DNA of 60,642 bases, from NCBI GenBank assembly GCA_945869675.1, contig CAMBPS010000011.1, positions 1-60,642 on the forward strand, in the 5' to 3' direction. The notes under the pieces are model-generated. The model did not search any database. It saw only the letters and a program-made list of their open reading frames with translations, and was not told the origin of the DNA. Each line of letters starts with the position of its first letter. The first letter of the stretch is position 1. A program made the position numbers and the translations under genes. Shown in pieces: positions 23,714 through 33,426 of this stretch. This stretch comes from Prosthecobacter debontii. GTDB taxonomy: Bacteria; Verrucomicrobiota; Verrucomicrobiia; Verrucomicrobiales; Verrucomicrobiaceae.

Positions 23714-26290
23714 ATGCGTTTTGTTTTCTCGGTTTTTTTACTTTTCTTTACTCTGTCTGTCTCCGCCCAAGAGAGCCAAAAGAAGCCCCGGCTACCTGCG
23801 CAACCACCCGCCTTCCCATCTGGAGATTGGGGGGATTTTGTCGAAAAAGATTTCCCCTTTTTTAGCAGCGTGCTCGACTGCCGAAATCTTGGGCCAGGCA
23901 TGTTAAAAGACAATCTCACGCCACGCGGCCTGATACTGAACTTGGGTCATAATCTTTGGGCCTGCTTCGACACCGATCTCCTCCGCATGGCTTGCATCTG
24001 GGAGAGTGAACCAGGGAAATCACCCGTCTCGCCTGCAGCCCTCGCCCCAGGCTCTTATCACATCGCCGGGCAAAAGACGAAAGATGGCCAGGACTTTCTG
24101 CCAAAACCGGTGGGAAGGGTTAAGTGGACTACAGCACTGCACGCTGGCTGGGTGATCGAAGATCGGAAACCAGTTACGGATCCCCGCTCACCCTCAGCAA
24201 GTCCCGAGGAGGTGGGTCGAGGCCCTTTATCGTATGCTCTCTTTAAGGCAGTGCGCCTGAATCCGAAGGAAACAGTTTTGGAGTACGAGGTGGCGCAAGT
24301 TAAAGTGGAAGACAAATATAGAGTAGCGTCGAGTGATAGAGGGCTTTCCGTTGTCCGCACGATGACCGTCATGCCTTCGGACAAGACCATTTATTATGCC
24401 GCTTATCCCAAGGCACTTCGATCCTTTACCCCATCAGATCAGTCTCAAAGCTTCACGATTTCTTATACCATTTCAAAAGAACCGGGCAAAGGATACGCGT
24501 TTACACGCACAGGTTCGATTTGGCCCCAACCCATCACCACCCACGCCGTCCTCTCCACCAAACCCGACGCCTATGTCATCGACGACATTCCTTTACCCGT
24601 TCCGAATCCGTGGAAGCGGAATGTGCGACTGGCAGACATCACTTTCCTCAATGATCAGGGTGATGCGGCAGGCGTGACTTTCGATGGCGATGTGTGGTTG
24701 ATCTCTGGGCTGAAGGGCGATCTCGAAAACGTGACCTGGAAGCGCTTCGCTTCAGGCTTGCATGAACCCATGAGCATCGTGGCGCGGAAGGATGAACTGT
24801 TCGTCTTTGACCGCACTGGCATCTGGAAGCTGATCGATACCAACAAGGATGGCACCTGTGACCGCTACGAGATGTTCTGCAATCTCTTCTCCCAGACGGC
24901 AGAGACACGGGAGTTCCCCAACTCCATGAAACTGGGTCCTGATGGCGCGCTTTACATTTCCAAAGGCGGACAACAGGGCACGACTTATGGCAAGCACAGC
25001 GGCACGGTCATCAAAGTCGCGCCAGACGGAAAATCGTTCGAGGTGATCGGCCACGGATTGCGTCAGCCGTTTATCGGAGTCCACCCAAAGACAGGACTCG
25101 TCACAGCCAGTGATCAGCAGGGGCATTACGTGCCATCAACACCGATCCACATCATCGAGAAAAATCAGTTTTATGGTCATCTCCCCACCATTGCGCCCAA
25201 GGAAGTCTATGCCGAACCCATCGCCGAGCCACTGACTTGGGTGCCGCATCCGGTGAACTCCAGCGGCGTGACGCAGGTCTGGCTGACAGACGCCAAAATG
25301 GGACCGCTCAATGATGAAATGATCCATATCGGATACAATCGCCCTGAGCTTTTCCGAGTGATGATGAATACAAGGTTCAAGCGCCCGCAGTCCGCCATCA
25401 TGAGCTTTGAGCGTGATCTGGATTTCCCTCCACTCAATGGCCACGTCAATCCAGCGGACGGACAACTCTACATCGTCGGCTTTCAAGTCTGGGGCACCAC
25501 CGCTCAAAAACTGAGTGGCCTAGCCCGCCTCCGCTACACGAATAAACCACGCGTTTTGTTAAAGGAAGTCACACCCACAGATAAAGGCCTGTTGTTACGC
25601 TTCAATGCCAAGCTGGATGAAAAGCTAGCGACTGATCCTGCGAGCTACAGCGCCGAGCGCTGGAACTACAGACGAACCTTTGAATATGGCTCACCGCATT
25701 TAAAGTTAGACGGCAGCACAGGACAGGAATGGATGACCGCAAGCAGTGCCTATTTAAGCAAAGATGGCATGAGTGTCCTCGTCGGCATCCCCGACATGAA
25801 AACTGGCGTGCATCAGATGCGCATTGGCTGGGGACTGCGGAGTGCCGATGGATTAAAAGCCGAAAACACGGCCTACTTCAGTCCCTGGGACCTACTGACT
25901 TTTGATGCCATTAAAGAAGGCTTTGGTGACATCCAGATCAATCTCACCCCACGCGCAGCTTCGATCGTAACGCTTGCCAAACCAACCCTAGAGGAAGGCC
26001 TGCGGCTGTACCAAATGATCGGCTGCATGGCCTGTCATAGCACAGACGGCAGCACCATCGGCAAAGTAGGCCCAAGCTGGAAAGGCCTCTTCGGAACCAA
26101 GCGCGAGCTTGGTAAAGGCGGCAAGTCAGCCTTAGCGGATGAAGCCTACATCCGCGAGTCGATCACCAATCCCAGCGCCAAGGTGGTCAAAGGTTTTGAG
26201 AAGTTTGATACGGGTATGCCGATCTATGCCGGCATCCTCAATGAGAGCCAAATCGAAAGCCTAGTGCTGTATATCAAGAGCCTGAAATAG
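23714..26290 (+). CDS. PVC-type secreted c-heme protein with DUF6797-like N-terminus
   Basis: An 858-aa exported protein. I choose ATG 23714, which has AGGA just upstream and a signal peptide (MRFVFSVFLLFFTLSVSAQE), over an open frame from 23552. Residues about 30-330 resemble the DUF6797 region of PVC proteins; about 330-680 form a membrane-bound-dehydrogenase-type beta-propeller (NSMKLGPDGALYISKGGQQG); the C-terminal cytochrome c domain has CMACH at 771-775. Such proteins are plentiful in Planctomycetota and Verrucomicrobiota and are linked to oxidation of complex carbohydrates, but the substrate here is unknown. It converges with the PilZ-like gene with a 6-bp gap. Confidence 0.85.
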   Translation: MRFVFSVFLLFFTLSVSAQESQKKPRLPAQPPAFPSGDWGDFVEKDFPFFSSVLDCRNLGPGMLKDNLTPRGLILNLGHNLWACFDTDLLRMACIWESEPGKSPVSPAALAPGSYHIAGQKTKDGQDFLPKPVGRVKWTTALHAGWVIEDRKPVTDPRSPSASPEEVGRGPLSYALFKAVRLNPKETVLEYEVAQVKVEDKYRVASSDRGLSVVRTMTVMPSDKTIYYAAYPKALRSFTPSDQSQSFTISYTISKEPGKGYAFTRTGSIWPQPITTHAVLSTKPDAYVIDDIPLPVPNPWKRNVRLADITFLNDQGDAAGVTFDGDVWLISGLKGDLENVTWKRFASGLHEPMSIVARKDELFVFDRTGIWKLIDTNKDGTCDRYEMFCNLFSQTAETREFPNSMKLGPDGALYISKGGQQGTTYGKHSGTVIKVAPDGKSFEVIGHGLRQPFIGVHPKTGLVTASDQQGHYVPSTPIHIIEKNQFYGHLPTIAPKEVYAEPIAEPLTWVPHPVNSSGVTQVWLTDAKMGPLNDEMIHIGYNRPELFRVMMNTRFKRPQSAIMSFERDLDFPPLNGHVNPADGQLYIVGFQVWGTTAQKLSGLARLRYTNKPRVLLKEVTPTDKGLLLRFNAKLDEKLATDPASYSAERWNYRRTFEYGSPHLKLDGSTGQEWMTASSAYLSKDGMSVLVGIPDMKTGVHQMRIGWGLRSADGLKAENTAYFSPWDLLTFDAIKEGFGDIQINLTPRAASIVTLAKPTLEEGLRLYQMIGCMACHSTDGSTIGKVGPSWKGLFGTKRELGKGGKSALADEAYIRESITNPSAKVVKGFEKFDTGMPIYAGILNESQIESLVLYIKSLK

Positions 26291-26296
26291 CCGATC

Positions 26297-26680
26297 TCAA
26301 TTCAACCCTAAGCGCTTCAGTCCTGGGATACGTATCTTCTGATAACGCAAAGGCAGGCCTTTCGTCGGTGCTTTTGACTGCAAAAGAACTGAATCAAAAA
26401 GCAGCGTGATGCAGAAACTTTGTGAGCCATCGCCACGACTGACAGGTTTAAAATCGATAACAAAACCGCACATGTTCACCCACTCCTCGGATGATTCAGC
26501 TTGAGTAGGCAACGCCTCCCGATGCAGGCGAATTTGCAACTCGGAGCCAATGTCAAAGCAATGCCGTGACCAAAAGGTCAATCCTGCCGTGCTAATCTCG
26601 CAGAGTTCAACGATGAACTGAGAACCACCGCTGCGATGGCTCGCGGAGGTTTCCTGTGAATGCTGGCGTTTTTTTGCCAT
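26297..26680 (-). CDS. PilZ-like domain protein
   Basis: A 127-aa soluble protein. The pattern ELCEISTAGLTFWSRHCFDIGSELQIRL, then CGFVIDFKPV and FCITLLFD, follows the beta-barrel of PilZ domains (the ISxxGL turn). The usual RxxxR c-di-GMP-binding pair before it is replaced by a Ser/His/Gln-rich start (KKRQHSQETSASHRSG), so nucleotide binding is doubtful. Likely a degenerate or non-binding PilZ; family assignment is moderate. Alone on its strand. Confidence 0.5.
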   Translation of the reverse strand: MAKKRQHSQETSASHRSGGSQFIVELCEISTAGLTFWSRHCFDIGSELQIRLHREALPTQAESSEEWVNMCGFVIDFKPVSRGDGSQSFCITLLFDSVLLQSKAPTKGLPLRYQKIRIPGLKRLGLN

Positions 26681-26936
26681 GGGACCAGGAAGGAATGGAT
26701 TTCACTCACTAAGAGCAGCAGGAGCTGCAACTTTTAAAACAAGGAGCAGGTAGGCCAATTGTCAATCCGCAGACTTTGGAACAAAAGTAGATCATCGAAT
26801 GGGACAGCACCCGTGTGATCCTTCACACCTGCCAAATGCATCGGCATCTTTTACTAGTGATGCCGAAAACGCATGATGACGATAGCCAAATTGAATGCGT
26901 TTCATCTCAGTTGCAGGCGTTATGTAGTTTGAGATT

Positions 26937-28193
26937 ATGATTACTTCACAGGATGTCCTTATCATTGGCGCTGGCCCAGCTGGCGCCAGCACAGCAGCGA
27001 TTTTAGCTGAGTACGGTCATAAAGTACTGATCGTCGAAAAAGCAAAGTTTCCGCGTTATCACGTGGGTGAATCCCTGATTCCGTTTACGTTTGGACCTCT
27101 AGAGCGTCTGGGAATGATCCCCAAAATGCGAGGTTCTCACTTTGTGAAAAAATACAGTGTCAGCTTTGTGCAACCAGACGGACGACGCTCTCAGCCTTTC
27201 TATTTCCACACTCGCTATGACAATGAAACTGTAGCCCAAACTTGGCAGGTCATGCGCTCGGAGTTTGATCAGATGCTGCTGGACAATGCACGCGAAAAAG
27301 GTGCTGAAGTGATGGAAGAGACGACCGTCATCCAACTACTCAAAAACGACAGTGGTCGCGTCATCGGTGTCGAGGTCAAAACCAAAGACGGACAAGTGAA
27401 ACATCTCCATGCAGCACTCGTCGTCGATGCTTCGGGAAAAGAAGCCTTTGCCTCTAATCGCCAAGGCTGGAGAATCGGTGACCCTTATCTGAATAAAGTA
27501 GCCATTTGGACCTATTACAAGGGCAGCAAACGTGCCGAAGGCATGGATGAAGGCGGAACGACCATCGCCTTTGTACCCGAAAAAGGCTGGTTCTGGCACA
27601 TCCCGATGCATAGCGACATGGTGAGTGTGGGAATCGTAGCTGAAGGCAAGTATCTGACCCGTGGCGGCATCAAAGACATGAAAGAGATGTTTTATCGAGA
27701 GATCGGTGAAAACCAATGGATCCAAGAACATCTCTCCACCGGCACGTGCACAGGTGAATTCTGGATCACCAGTGAGTATTCTAGACACTCGAAGTATGGT
27801 GCCTCTCCTGGCCTTCTGCTGGTGGGAGATGCCTTTGCTTTTCTTGATCCCGTCTTCAGCAGTGGTGTCATGTTAGCGATCAAAAGTGGTGTTATGGCTG
27901 CTGATGCGATCCACGAGGCTTTCGTAGCCCAAGATATGTCGCCAGAGCGGTTTGCGGCTTATGGCCAAAACATCCGCCAAGGCATCGAGAACATGCGAAA
28001 GCTGATCTATGCTTTTTATGATCCCAACTTCTCTTTCAAGGACGTGGTCATGCAATACCCTGAGACAGGCCCAGAAATTACCGATTGTTTGTCAGGCGAC
28101 ATCAATAAAGATTACAGCAACCTTTGGAGCCGTATTTCAGAATTTGTGAAACTGCCTTACGACCTACCCTATGGGGTGCCGCTAGCGGCGTAA
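26937..28193 (+). CDS. Flavin-dependent halogenase-like oxidoreductase
   Basis: A 418-aa FAD enzyme. The Rossmann GAGPAGAS motif at 11-18 is followed by FPRYHVGESLIP (38-49), typical of the halogenase / geranylgeranyl-reductase group. GWFWHIP at 217-223 matches the W-x-W-x-I-P motif regarded as a halogenase signature, and a Lys pair (71-72, HFVKKYSV) lies where a catalytic lysine is expected. GDAFAFLDPVFSSGV is the second flavin motif. It may halogenate a carrier-bound or free aromatic compound, or may be an ordinary reductase; many PVC genomes carry uncharacterised members. It is not in an obvious operon; kdsD converges on it with a 4-bp gap, and the polyketide cluster is about 3 kb away. 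Confidence 0.75.
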   Translation: MITSQDVLIIGAGPAGASTAAILAEYGHKVLIVEKAKFPRYHVGESLIPFTFGPLERLGMIPKMRGSHFVKKYSVSFVQPDGRRSQPFYFHTRYDNETVAQTWQVMRSEFDQMLLDNAREKGAEVMEETTVIQLLKNDSGRVIGVEVKTKDGQVKHLHAALVVDASGKEAFASNRQGWRIGDPYLNKVAIWTYYKGSKRAEGMDEGGTTIAFVPEKGWFWHIPMHSDMVSVGIVAEGKYLTRGGIKDMKEMFYREIGENQWIQEHLSTGTCTGEFWITSEYSRHSKYGASPGLLLVGDAFAFLDPVFSSGVMLAIKSGVMAADAIHEAFVAQDMSPERFAAYGQNIRQGIENMRKLIYAFYDPNFSFKDVVMQYPETGPEITDCLSGDINKDYSNLWSRISEFVKLPYDLPYGVPLAA

Positions 28194-28197
28194 GTGA

Positions 28198-29169
28198 CTA
28201 CAGCAGCCTCATCCGAGTGAGATCTTGGGTATCCACCATGCCCACAGGGTGACCTCTTTCATCGAGCACCACTAAATCGTCGATCCTTGCCTTTTCCAAA
28301 GTGGCTAAAACTTCTGCAGCCAGTTTATCGGCTCGGATACTGATCGGCTCTCGCGTCATAAATTCTGAAACGGGCAACTCGGATATCGCGTGGTCATTTT
28401 GGAAAGCACGGACAAAATCGCCATGGGTGAAGACACCCGCCAAAGAGCCGTCCGACTGCACAACAACGGCAGCTCCACTGCGGGCCTTGGTCATGGCCTG
28501 CAAAGCAGAACTGACTGTACTTTGGGGTGATATCAGCGCTAACTGATCACCGGACCGCATGACATCTGAAACGCGGGTGAGCAAAGCTCTACCAAGCGAA
28601 CCTCCAGGGTGAAGCTTAGCAAAGTCTTCGGCCTGAAAACCGCGCGCCTCAAGCAAGACCATGGCCAAGGCATCACAGAGCACAAGCATCGATGTCGTAC
28701 TTGAGGTTGGGGCAAGATTCAATGGACAGGCCTCCTGTGAAACCTGCACATCCAGAACACAATCAGCCTGCTTGGCCAACGTGGACTCAAGCCCACCCGT
28801 GATGGCAATGATTGGCAGGCTTAGCCGCTTTAAATGAGGCAAAAGATCCACCAATTCCGAAGTCTCGCCACTGTAGCTCAATAAGATGGCTAGATCACCA
28901 GGATCGATCACGCCAAGGTCGCCATGCAGAGCATCGCCAACGTTAAGACATACCGCGGTAGCTCCCGTGCTGTTAAGCGTGGCCGCGAGTTTTCGTCCGA
29001 TATTTCCACTCTTTCCGACACCACAGACAATGAGCTTTCCACGGACACGAAAACAAGCCAGCAACAGTCCAATGGCTTCAGCAAAACCCGCTCCCACACG
29101 GCTATGCAACCGCTCCAACTCTTCGATTTCGAGGCGGATCACGCGGCGGGCTTGGTCAGGGTAATTCAT
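28198..29169 (-). CDS. kdsD: KdsD/KpsF, arabinose-5-phosphate isomerase
   Basis: Converts ribulose 5-phosphate to arabinose 5-phosphate, the first step to KDO for lipopolysaccharide. The 323-aa product has an N-terminal SIS domain (VCGVGKSGNIGRKLAATLNS at about 47-66; LLSYSGETSELVDLL) and two C-terminal CBS domains (about 205-320, VMRSGDQLALISPQSTVSSAL and EFMTREPISIRAD). Length and order match the family. Monocistronic as far as visible. Confidence 0.93.
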   Translation of the reverse strand: MNYPDQARRVIRLEIEELERLHSRVGAGFAEAIGLLLACFRVRGKLIVCGVGKSGNIGRKLAATLNSTGATAVCLNVGDALHGDLGVIDPGDLAILLSYSGETSELVDLLPHLKRLSLPIIAITGGLESTLAKQADCVLDVQVSQEACPLNLAPTSSTTSMLVLCDALAMVLLEARGFQAEDFAKLHPGGSLGRALLTRVSDVMRSGDQLALISPQSTVSSALQAMTKARSGAAVVVQSDGSLAGVFTHGDFVRAFQNDHAISELPVSEFMTREPISIRADKLAAEVLATLEKARIDDLVVLDERGHPVGMVDTQDLTRMRLL

Positions 29170-29373
29170 TCTTGCAGGACTTCTACCCTAGCGAATGAAT
29201 CCCCACCTTGCAATCTCAGGAAGCATGCCCCTTGGAAAGTTCGACCTTCAAAAAGCTGGTGACCCATGATCTGAACGCAAGGCTGGCGGCAAACCCTCGA
29301 ATAGCCGCCTTCGCTCATTGGCTGAGATTTTTTCGAATCAATCCAGCATTCATTGCCGTTTAGACTTCCTCCG

Positions 29374-30624
29374 ATGCGTATCCTAGCTCTCCTTTTCATT
29401 CCTGCCCTTGCCATTGCCGAAGACTGGCCAGAGTTCCGTGGCCCTTTCAGCCAAGGTCAATCCAGCGCTGTTGGCCTACCCACAGAGTGGAATGCCACTT
29501 TTAGCAAAAACGTCCTCTGGAAGGCCCCTATCCCCGGCGTAGGCTGGTCGTCCCCTGTTGCTGTGGGCGAGAAAATTTATCTCACGACGGCGGTTGCCAC
29601 TGGTGACGTGGAAAAACCCATCGTCGATCGCAGTCTGCGCGTGCTGTGTGTTTCTGCCACTGATGGCAAAGTCCTCTGGGACAAAGAAGTGTTCCCACAA
29701 ATCGCCGCAACAGCGCCAAACATTCACAAGAAAAACAGTCACGCCAGCCCTACTGCTATTTTTGAGAACGATCGCCTCTATGTCCACTTCGGACATCAAG
29801 GCACCGCCTGCTTAAATGCCATCGATGGTGCTATTGTCTGGAGCACTCGAGAATTTGCCTACAAACCTGTCCATGGCAATGGCGGTAGCCCAGTGATCGA
29901 AGGCGACTTGCTTATCTTCAATGCCGATGCCGAAGTGGACCCCTGCGTCATTGCTCTGGATAAGACGAATGGGAAACAGCGCTGGAAGTTTGCTAGAATT
30001 AGCGAAGCCAAGCGCAAGTTTTCTTTCAGCACTCCACTCATAATCAACGTCAATGGCAAGCGCCAGCTTATCACAGCAGGCAGTGGCGTCGTCAACGCGT
30101 TGGACCCCGTCACTGGCAGCGAAATCTGGAAGGTGCGCTATGATCAAGGCTACTCAGTGGTGCCTCGTCCAGTCTTCGCTCACGGCATGGTTTTTATCGC
30201 CACTGGCTATGATAAACCGACAGTTCTCGCCATCCGAGTCGATGGCGCCGGTGATGTGACTGACAGCCACGTGGCCTGGAAGCTAGAGAAATATGCCCCG
30301 CACAATCCCAGCATGGTGGTCGCGGGAGATGAACTCTATTTAGTGGCCGATAACGGCCTGCTTTCCTGCCTAGATGTCAAAACAGGAACTGCTCATTATC
30401 AAGAGCGCTGCACGGGGCCCATCAGCGCTTCCATTGTCTATGCCGATGACAAACTCTACCTTCAAGATGAAAAGGGTCTCGGAGTCATCGTTCAGCCAGG
30501 CAAGACGTTTAACGTGATAGCTAAAAACGATCTCGCGGAGCGCTCACTGGCCTCCTATGGCATCATTGGTGATGATCTGTTGATTCGCACTGAACAGAAT
30601 CTCTGGCGAATCGGCAGCAAATAA
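29374..30624 (+). CDS. Secreted PQQ-type beta-propeller protein
   Basis: A 416-aa protein. ATG 29374 gives a signal peptide (MRILALLFIPALAIAE) followed by DWPEFRGPFSQGQS, the usual start of this group. Repeated blades such as NVLWKAPIPGVGWSSPVA and GKVLWDKEVFP indicate a seven- or eight-bladed propeller. It is similar in organisation to the proteins at 12426 and 59208. Role unknown; the family may act as a periplasmic scaffold or a quinoprotein. Confidence 0.8.
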   Translation: MRILALLFIPALAIAEDWPEFRGPFSQGQSSAVGLPTEWNATFSKNVLWKAPIPGVGWSSPVAVGEKIYLTTAVATGDVEKPIVDRSLRVLCVSATDGKVLWDKEVFPQIAATAPNIHKKNSHASPTAIFENDRLYVHFGHQGTACLNAIDGAIVWSTREFAYKPVHGNGGSPVIEGDLLIFNADAEVDPCVIALDKTNGKQRWKFARISEAKRKFSFSTPLIINVNGKRQLITAGSGVVNALDPVTGSEIWKVRYDQGYSVVPRPVFAHGMVFIATGYDKPTVLAIRVDGAGDVTDSHVAWKLEKYAPHNPSMVVAGDELYLVADNGLLSCLDVKTGTAHYQERCTGPISASIVYADDKLYLQDEKGLGVIVQPGKTFNVIAKNDLAERSLASYGIIGDDLLIRTEQNLWRIGSK

Positions 30625-30706
30625 ATCTGAAAAGGAAAATGGAGACTATGGCATGATACGTCCGAAAAGAGCCGAAACCTGCAACCTAGCAGAGAGCCCT
30701 TCACTC

Positions 30707-31366
30707 TTAGCCACGGACGCTTTTCACGATCGCTGAAGCCTCTCGTGCATTCGCTGTGATGGCTTCCCAATTTTTCTTGGCAATCAACTCGCGCGGAGCC
30801 AACCAAGAGCCACCCAAAGCCTGCACACTGGGTTCTCTCAGATACCGTTCTGCATTCTCAGCGTTCACACCACCTAGCGGGATGTATTTGACACCAAGAT
30901 GGGCAAATGGGGCAGCTATTGTCCGCAGATAAGGCAGTCCTCCAGAGGGTTCGGATGGGAAAAATTTCATCAATCGACATCCCTGCTCCAACGCCAACTC
31001 AATGTCCGTAGGTGAACAGACACCAGGGGCAAACGGCAATCCAAGACGCACAGCTTCGCTCACCACACGCGGATTCATTCCAGGTGAGACACCAAAAGAA
31101 GCACCCGCCTCTTTCACTTCGCGAACTTGCTGCGGCGAAAGTATGGTGCCGACTCCCACCATCATTTCAGGCAATTCAGCACGGATAGATCGAAGCGCCT
31201 GCATTGCCACATCCGTCCGCAGCGTCAATTCAATCCCATCTACGCCACCAGCGAGCAAAGCTTGTGCTAAAGGCACCGCATCAGCAACGTCATCAATCAT
31301 CAATACAGCGATCACTCCACTGTTGTAGAGATGCTCAGAGATTTCGTCAGGGAAGAGACCAGTCAT
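30707..31366 (-). CDS. eda: KDPG/KHG aldolase (Eda)
   Basis: Cleaves 2-keto-3-deoxy-6-phosphogluconate to pyruvate and glyceraldehyde 3-phosphate. The 219-aa product (ATG 31366; a TTG at 31399 extends it by 11 residues) has the catalytic Glu in GIELTLRT, the Schiff-base Lys in RLMKFFPSE, and phosphate-binding PLGGVNAENAE. Length matches the family (about 205-215 aa). It is last in the long minus-strand array, 36 bp behind the methyltransferase. It has no evident role in polyketide synthesis; it could be co-transcribed by proximity or have its own promoter. Confidence 0.9.
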   Translation of the reverse strand: MTGLFPDEISEHLYNSGVIAVLMIDDVADAVPLAQALLAGGVDGIELTLRTDVAMQALRSIRAELPEMMVGVGTILSPQQVREVKEAGASFGVSPGMNPRVVSEAVRLGLPFAPGVCSPTDIELALEQGCRLMKFFPSEPSGGLPYLRTIAAPFAHLGVKYIPLGGVNAENAERYLREPSVQALGGSWLAPRELIAKKNWEAITANAREASAIVKSVRG

Positions 31367-31402
31367 CCTGATGCATGGCGCTTGATGCGACAAAATCAAT
31401 CC

Positions 31403-32062
31403 TCAGACTTGATTTCCACGCTCGGCTATAAAGCGATACGCTCCCAGTGGATGCATTTGAACATGCATCAACCACTCATCACCAAGACCAAGAGCCAGGC
31501 CCAATTCCTTTCCGCGAAATCCCGCACGAATACTCAACTGCATGTCGTGAGTCTGAACATCATTGAGTTCCGCCACTTCACATAATAAACGACCCAAAAG
31601 ACGATGAATCCATAAGCGGGCAGGTTCAGCCGCTATAATGAGTCGCGTTGTAGAAGAAATCTTCGAGCCAATGCTATGGAGTTCCTGATTTGTGAAATGA
31701 TGAAGAAATAAGTTAGCGATAACGATTTCGGAATGCGGCAAAGAAGCCGCGATTACATCGCCAGCATGCCAACCGGCAGCCGTAGGCCAATGTGAAGGAC
31801 GTGCGATCAGATCAACAGCCTGCACATCCTCTTCTCTGCATAATCCTGAATTCAGTAAACGCAAAGAAAGCGCTCCATCACCTGCGCCTAATTCTGTCAT
31901 CTTCCAACCCTGTTGGCCATGGCGACGCACCATCCTTTCAATCCAACGATGATTCCTCATGACTCCATTAACGATGCACATCTCTTCTCGCGCTCGAACA
32001 GCGCGAGGATCATTCTGAGGCAGCAAATCGAGTAGCTCAGGCTGGATATCTCTTCGTATCAT
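31403..32062 (-). CDS. SAM-dependent methyltransferase of the type III PKS cluster
   Basis: A 219-aa class I methyltransferase. I choose ATG 32062 because AGGGGAG lies seven bases upstream. Motif I is TELGAGDGALSLRLL (about 56-70), and ADLxxHH-type strings (IVIANLFLHHFTNQEL) mark motif IV. The N-terminus RRDIQPELLDLLPQNDPRAVRAREE resembles methyltransferases that neighbour type III polyketide synthases. It would methylate a phenol or quinol ring oxygen or carbon of the cluster product; the exact position is unknown. A 107-bp gap separates it from the ketosynthase gene. Confidence 0.8.
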   Translation of the reverse strand: MIRRDIQPELLDLLPQNDPRAVRAREEMCIVNGVMRNHRWIERMVRRHGQQGWKMTELGAGDGALSLRLLNSGLCREEDVQAVDLIARPSHWPTAAGWHAGDVIAASLPHSEIVIANLFLHHFTNQELHSIGSKISSTTRLIIAAEPARLWIHRLLGRLLCEVAELNDVQTHDMQLSIRAGFRGKELGLALGLGDEWLMHVQMHPLGAYRFIAERGNQV

Positions 32063-32169
32063 TGTATCGCTCCCCTGTAATCTTGATGAGGTAAACCACA
32101 AACCCAATCAAGTGATCACACTCATCGTTCCGCCCACTCCTTAGGGTTTGTTTGCTCCGTAGCAGTGGT

Positions 32170-33426
32170 TCAAATAGTCGAAAAAACCAAAGCGACATTT
32201 GCACCGCCAAACCCACTGCTATTGCTCATCGCCACTTGTGGAGCCACATCTGATCTAGCAGCAAGAATCGAAACACCTTCGCAAGAAGGGTCAAGCTTTC
32301 CAACCTTTCCATTAGTCGGCATGAAGCCCTCTTTTAAAGCCAGACAGCAAATGCCAGCCTCCAGGGCACCCGCTAAGCTTAAACCATGACCTGTCAGTGC
32401 CTTTGTACTACTTACCTGAGGTCGGCAATCATTGGTAAAAAGAGTCTTCAGTGCATTCAGTTCAGCAAGATCACCAGCAATGGTCGCCGTGGCATGGGCA
32501 TTGATGTAATCGACATTCGCAGCAGTAAACCCACTGTCTTTCAGCGCAAGATTCATCGCGCGCGCAAGCCCTTTGCCTGTTGGGTCCGGAGCCACCACAT
32601 CATACCCATCGGAAGATTGCCCCCAGCCTTTAACTTCGGCGTAAATAGAGGCCCCACGCGCCGCTGCATGATCAGCATCTTCTAGAACCAGCACAGCACT
32701 TCCACCAGTGATGACAAAACCATCTCGACTGACATCAAAGGGTCGCGGAGCCAAAGCAGGATCGCTCTGTGAGCTAAGGGCCCGCAGGGAAGCGAAGGGT
32801 AAAATGTTGTAAGGATGACAATCCTCAGCTCCTACCACAAACATGATCTTTTGCCGACCAAGACGGATCAAATCACAGGCGCTGCCCAAAGCATGCGATG
32901 AAGAAGCACAGGCACTATTAAAGGCTACGGATGCTCCTTTGATGGCGAATCGTGCCGTGAGATTCAGATGCAGCGAATTCGGCATTCCAGTCACCACAGT
33001 AGGAGCAGAAGTGCGCGCAGGCCCACGAGTCAGCACCGATTCAATCGCTAGATGGGTCAACCAGGCTGAACCTGCTGAAGCACAGTAGAGTCCGGTTTCT
33101 GGTGATGAAACCAGAGTCGAATCTAGCCGAGCATCGCTAATGGCCTCCTCCATGGCCGCGACGGAATAGACCGCGTTCGGGATCATCGTGCGCAGTTGAG
33201 TTCGGCTAAATTCTACATTCTTTGGAAATGACCAGTCCAGCGGATCTGTCGTGGGAAAGTGAAAGCCCTTCACCGTCCCAGCCAGCTTCACACGATCATT
33301 CATCGCTGCAAGCTCTGGCATCAATTCGATACCACTACGTCCCTCCCGCAGGCTTTCCAGCACCGCAGCACGATCATTGCCGATACTGGAAATGAAACCT
33401 AAACCGGTGACGACGACACGATTCAT
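32170..33426 (-). CDS. Beta-ketoacyl-ACP synthase (FabF/FabB-like)
   Basis: A 418-aa thiolase-fold condensing enzyme. Catalytic residues are present: Cys-173 (SACASS), His-311 (NAHATAT), Lys-342 and His-347 (TKALTGHG). The NAHATAT string differs from the usual NAHGTST, which suggests a specialised rather than housekeeping FabF. The gene overlaps the ACP gene by ATGA, so the two are translated together. It probably extends an acyl chain on that ACP to make the starter for the type III PKS. Confidence 0.88.
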   Translation of the reverse strand: MNRVVVTGLGFISSIGNDRAAVLESLREGRSGIELMPELAAMNDRVKLAGTVKGFHFPTTDPLDWSFPKNVEFSRTQLRTMIPNAVYSVAAMEEAISDARLDSTLVSSPETGLYCASAGSAWLTHLAIESVLTRGPARTSAPTVVTGMPNSLHLNLTARFAIKGASVAFNSACASSSHALGSACDLIRLGRQKIMFVVGAEDCHPYNILPFASLRALSSQSDPALAPRPFDVSRDGFVITGGSAVLVLEDADHAAARGASIYAEVKGWGQSSDGYDVVAPDPTGKGLARAMNLALKDSGFTAANVDYINAHATATIAGDLAELNALKTLFTNDCRPQVSSTKALTGHGLSLAGALEAGICCLALKEGFMPTNGKVGKLDPSCEGVSILAARSDVAPQVAMSNSSGFGGANVALVFSTI

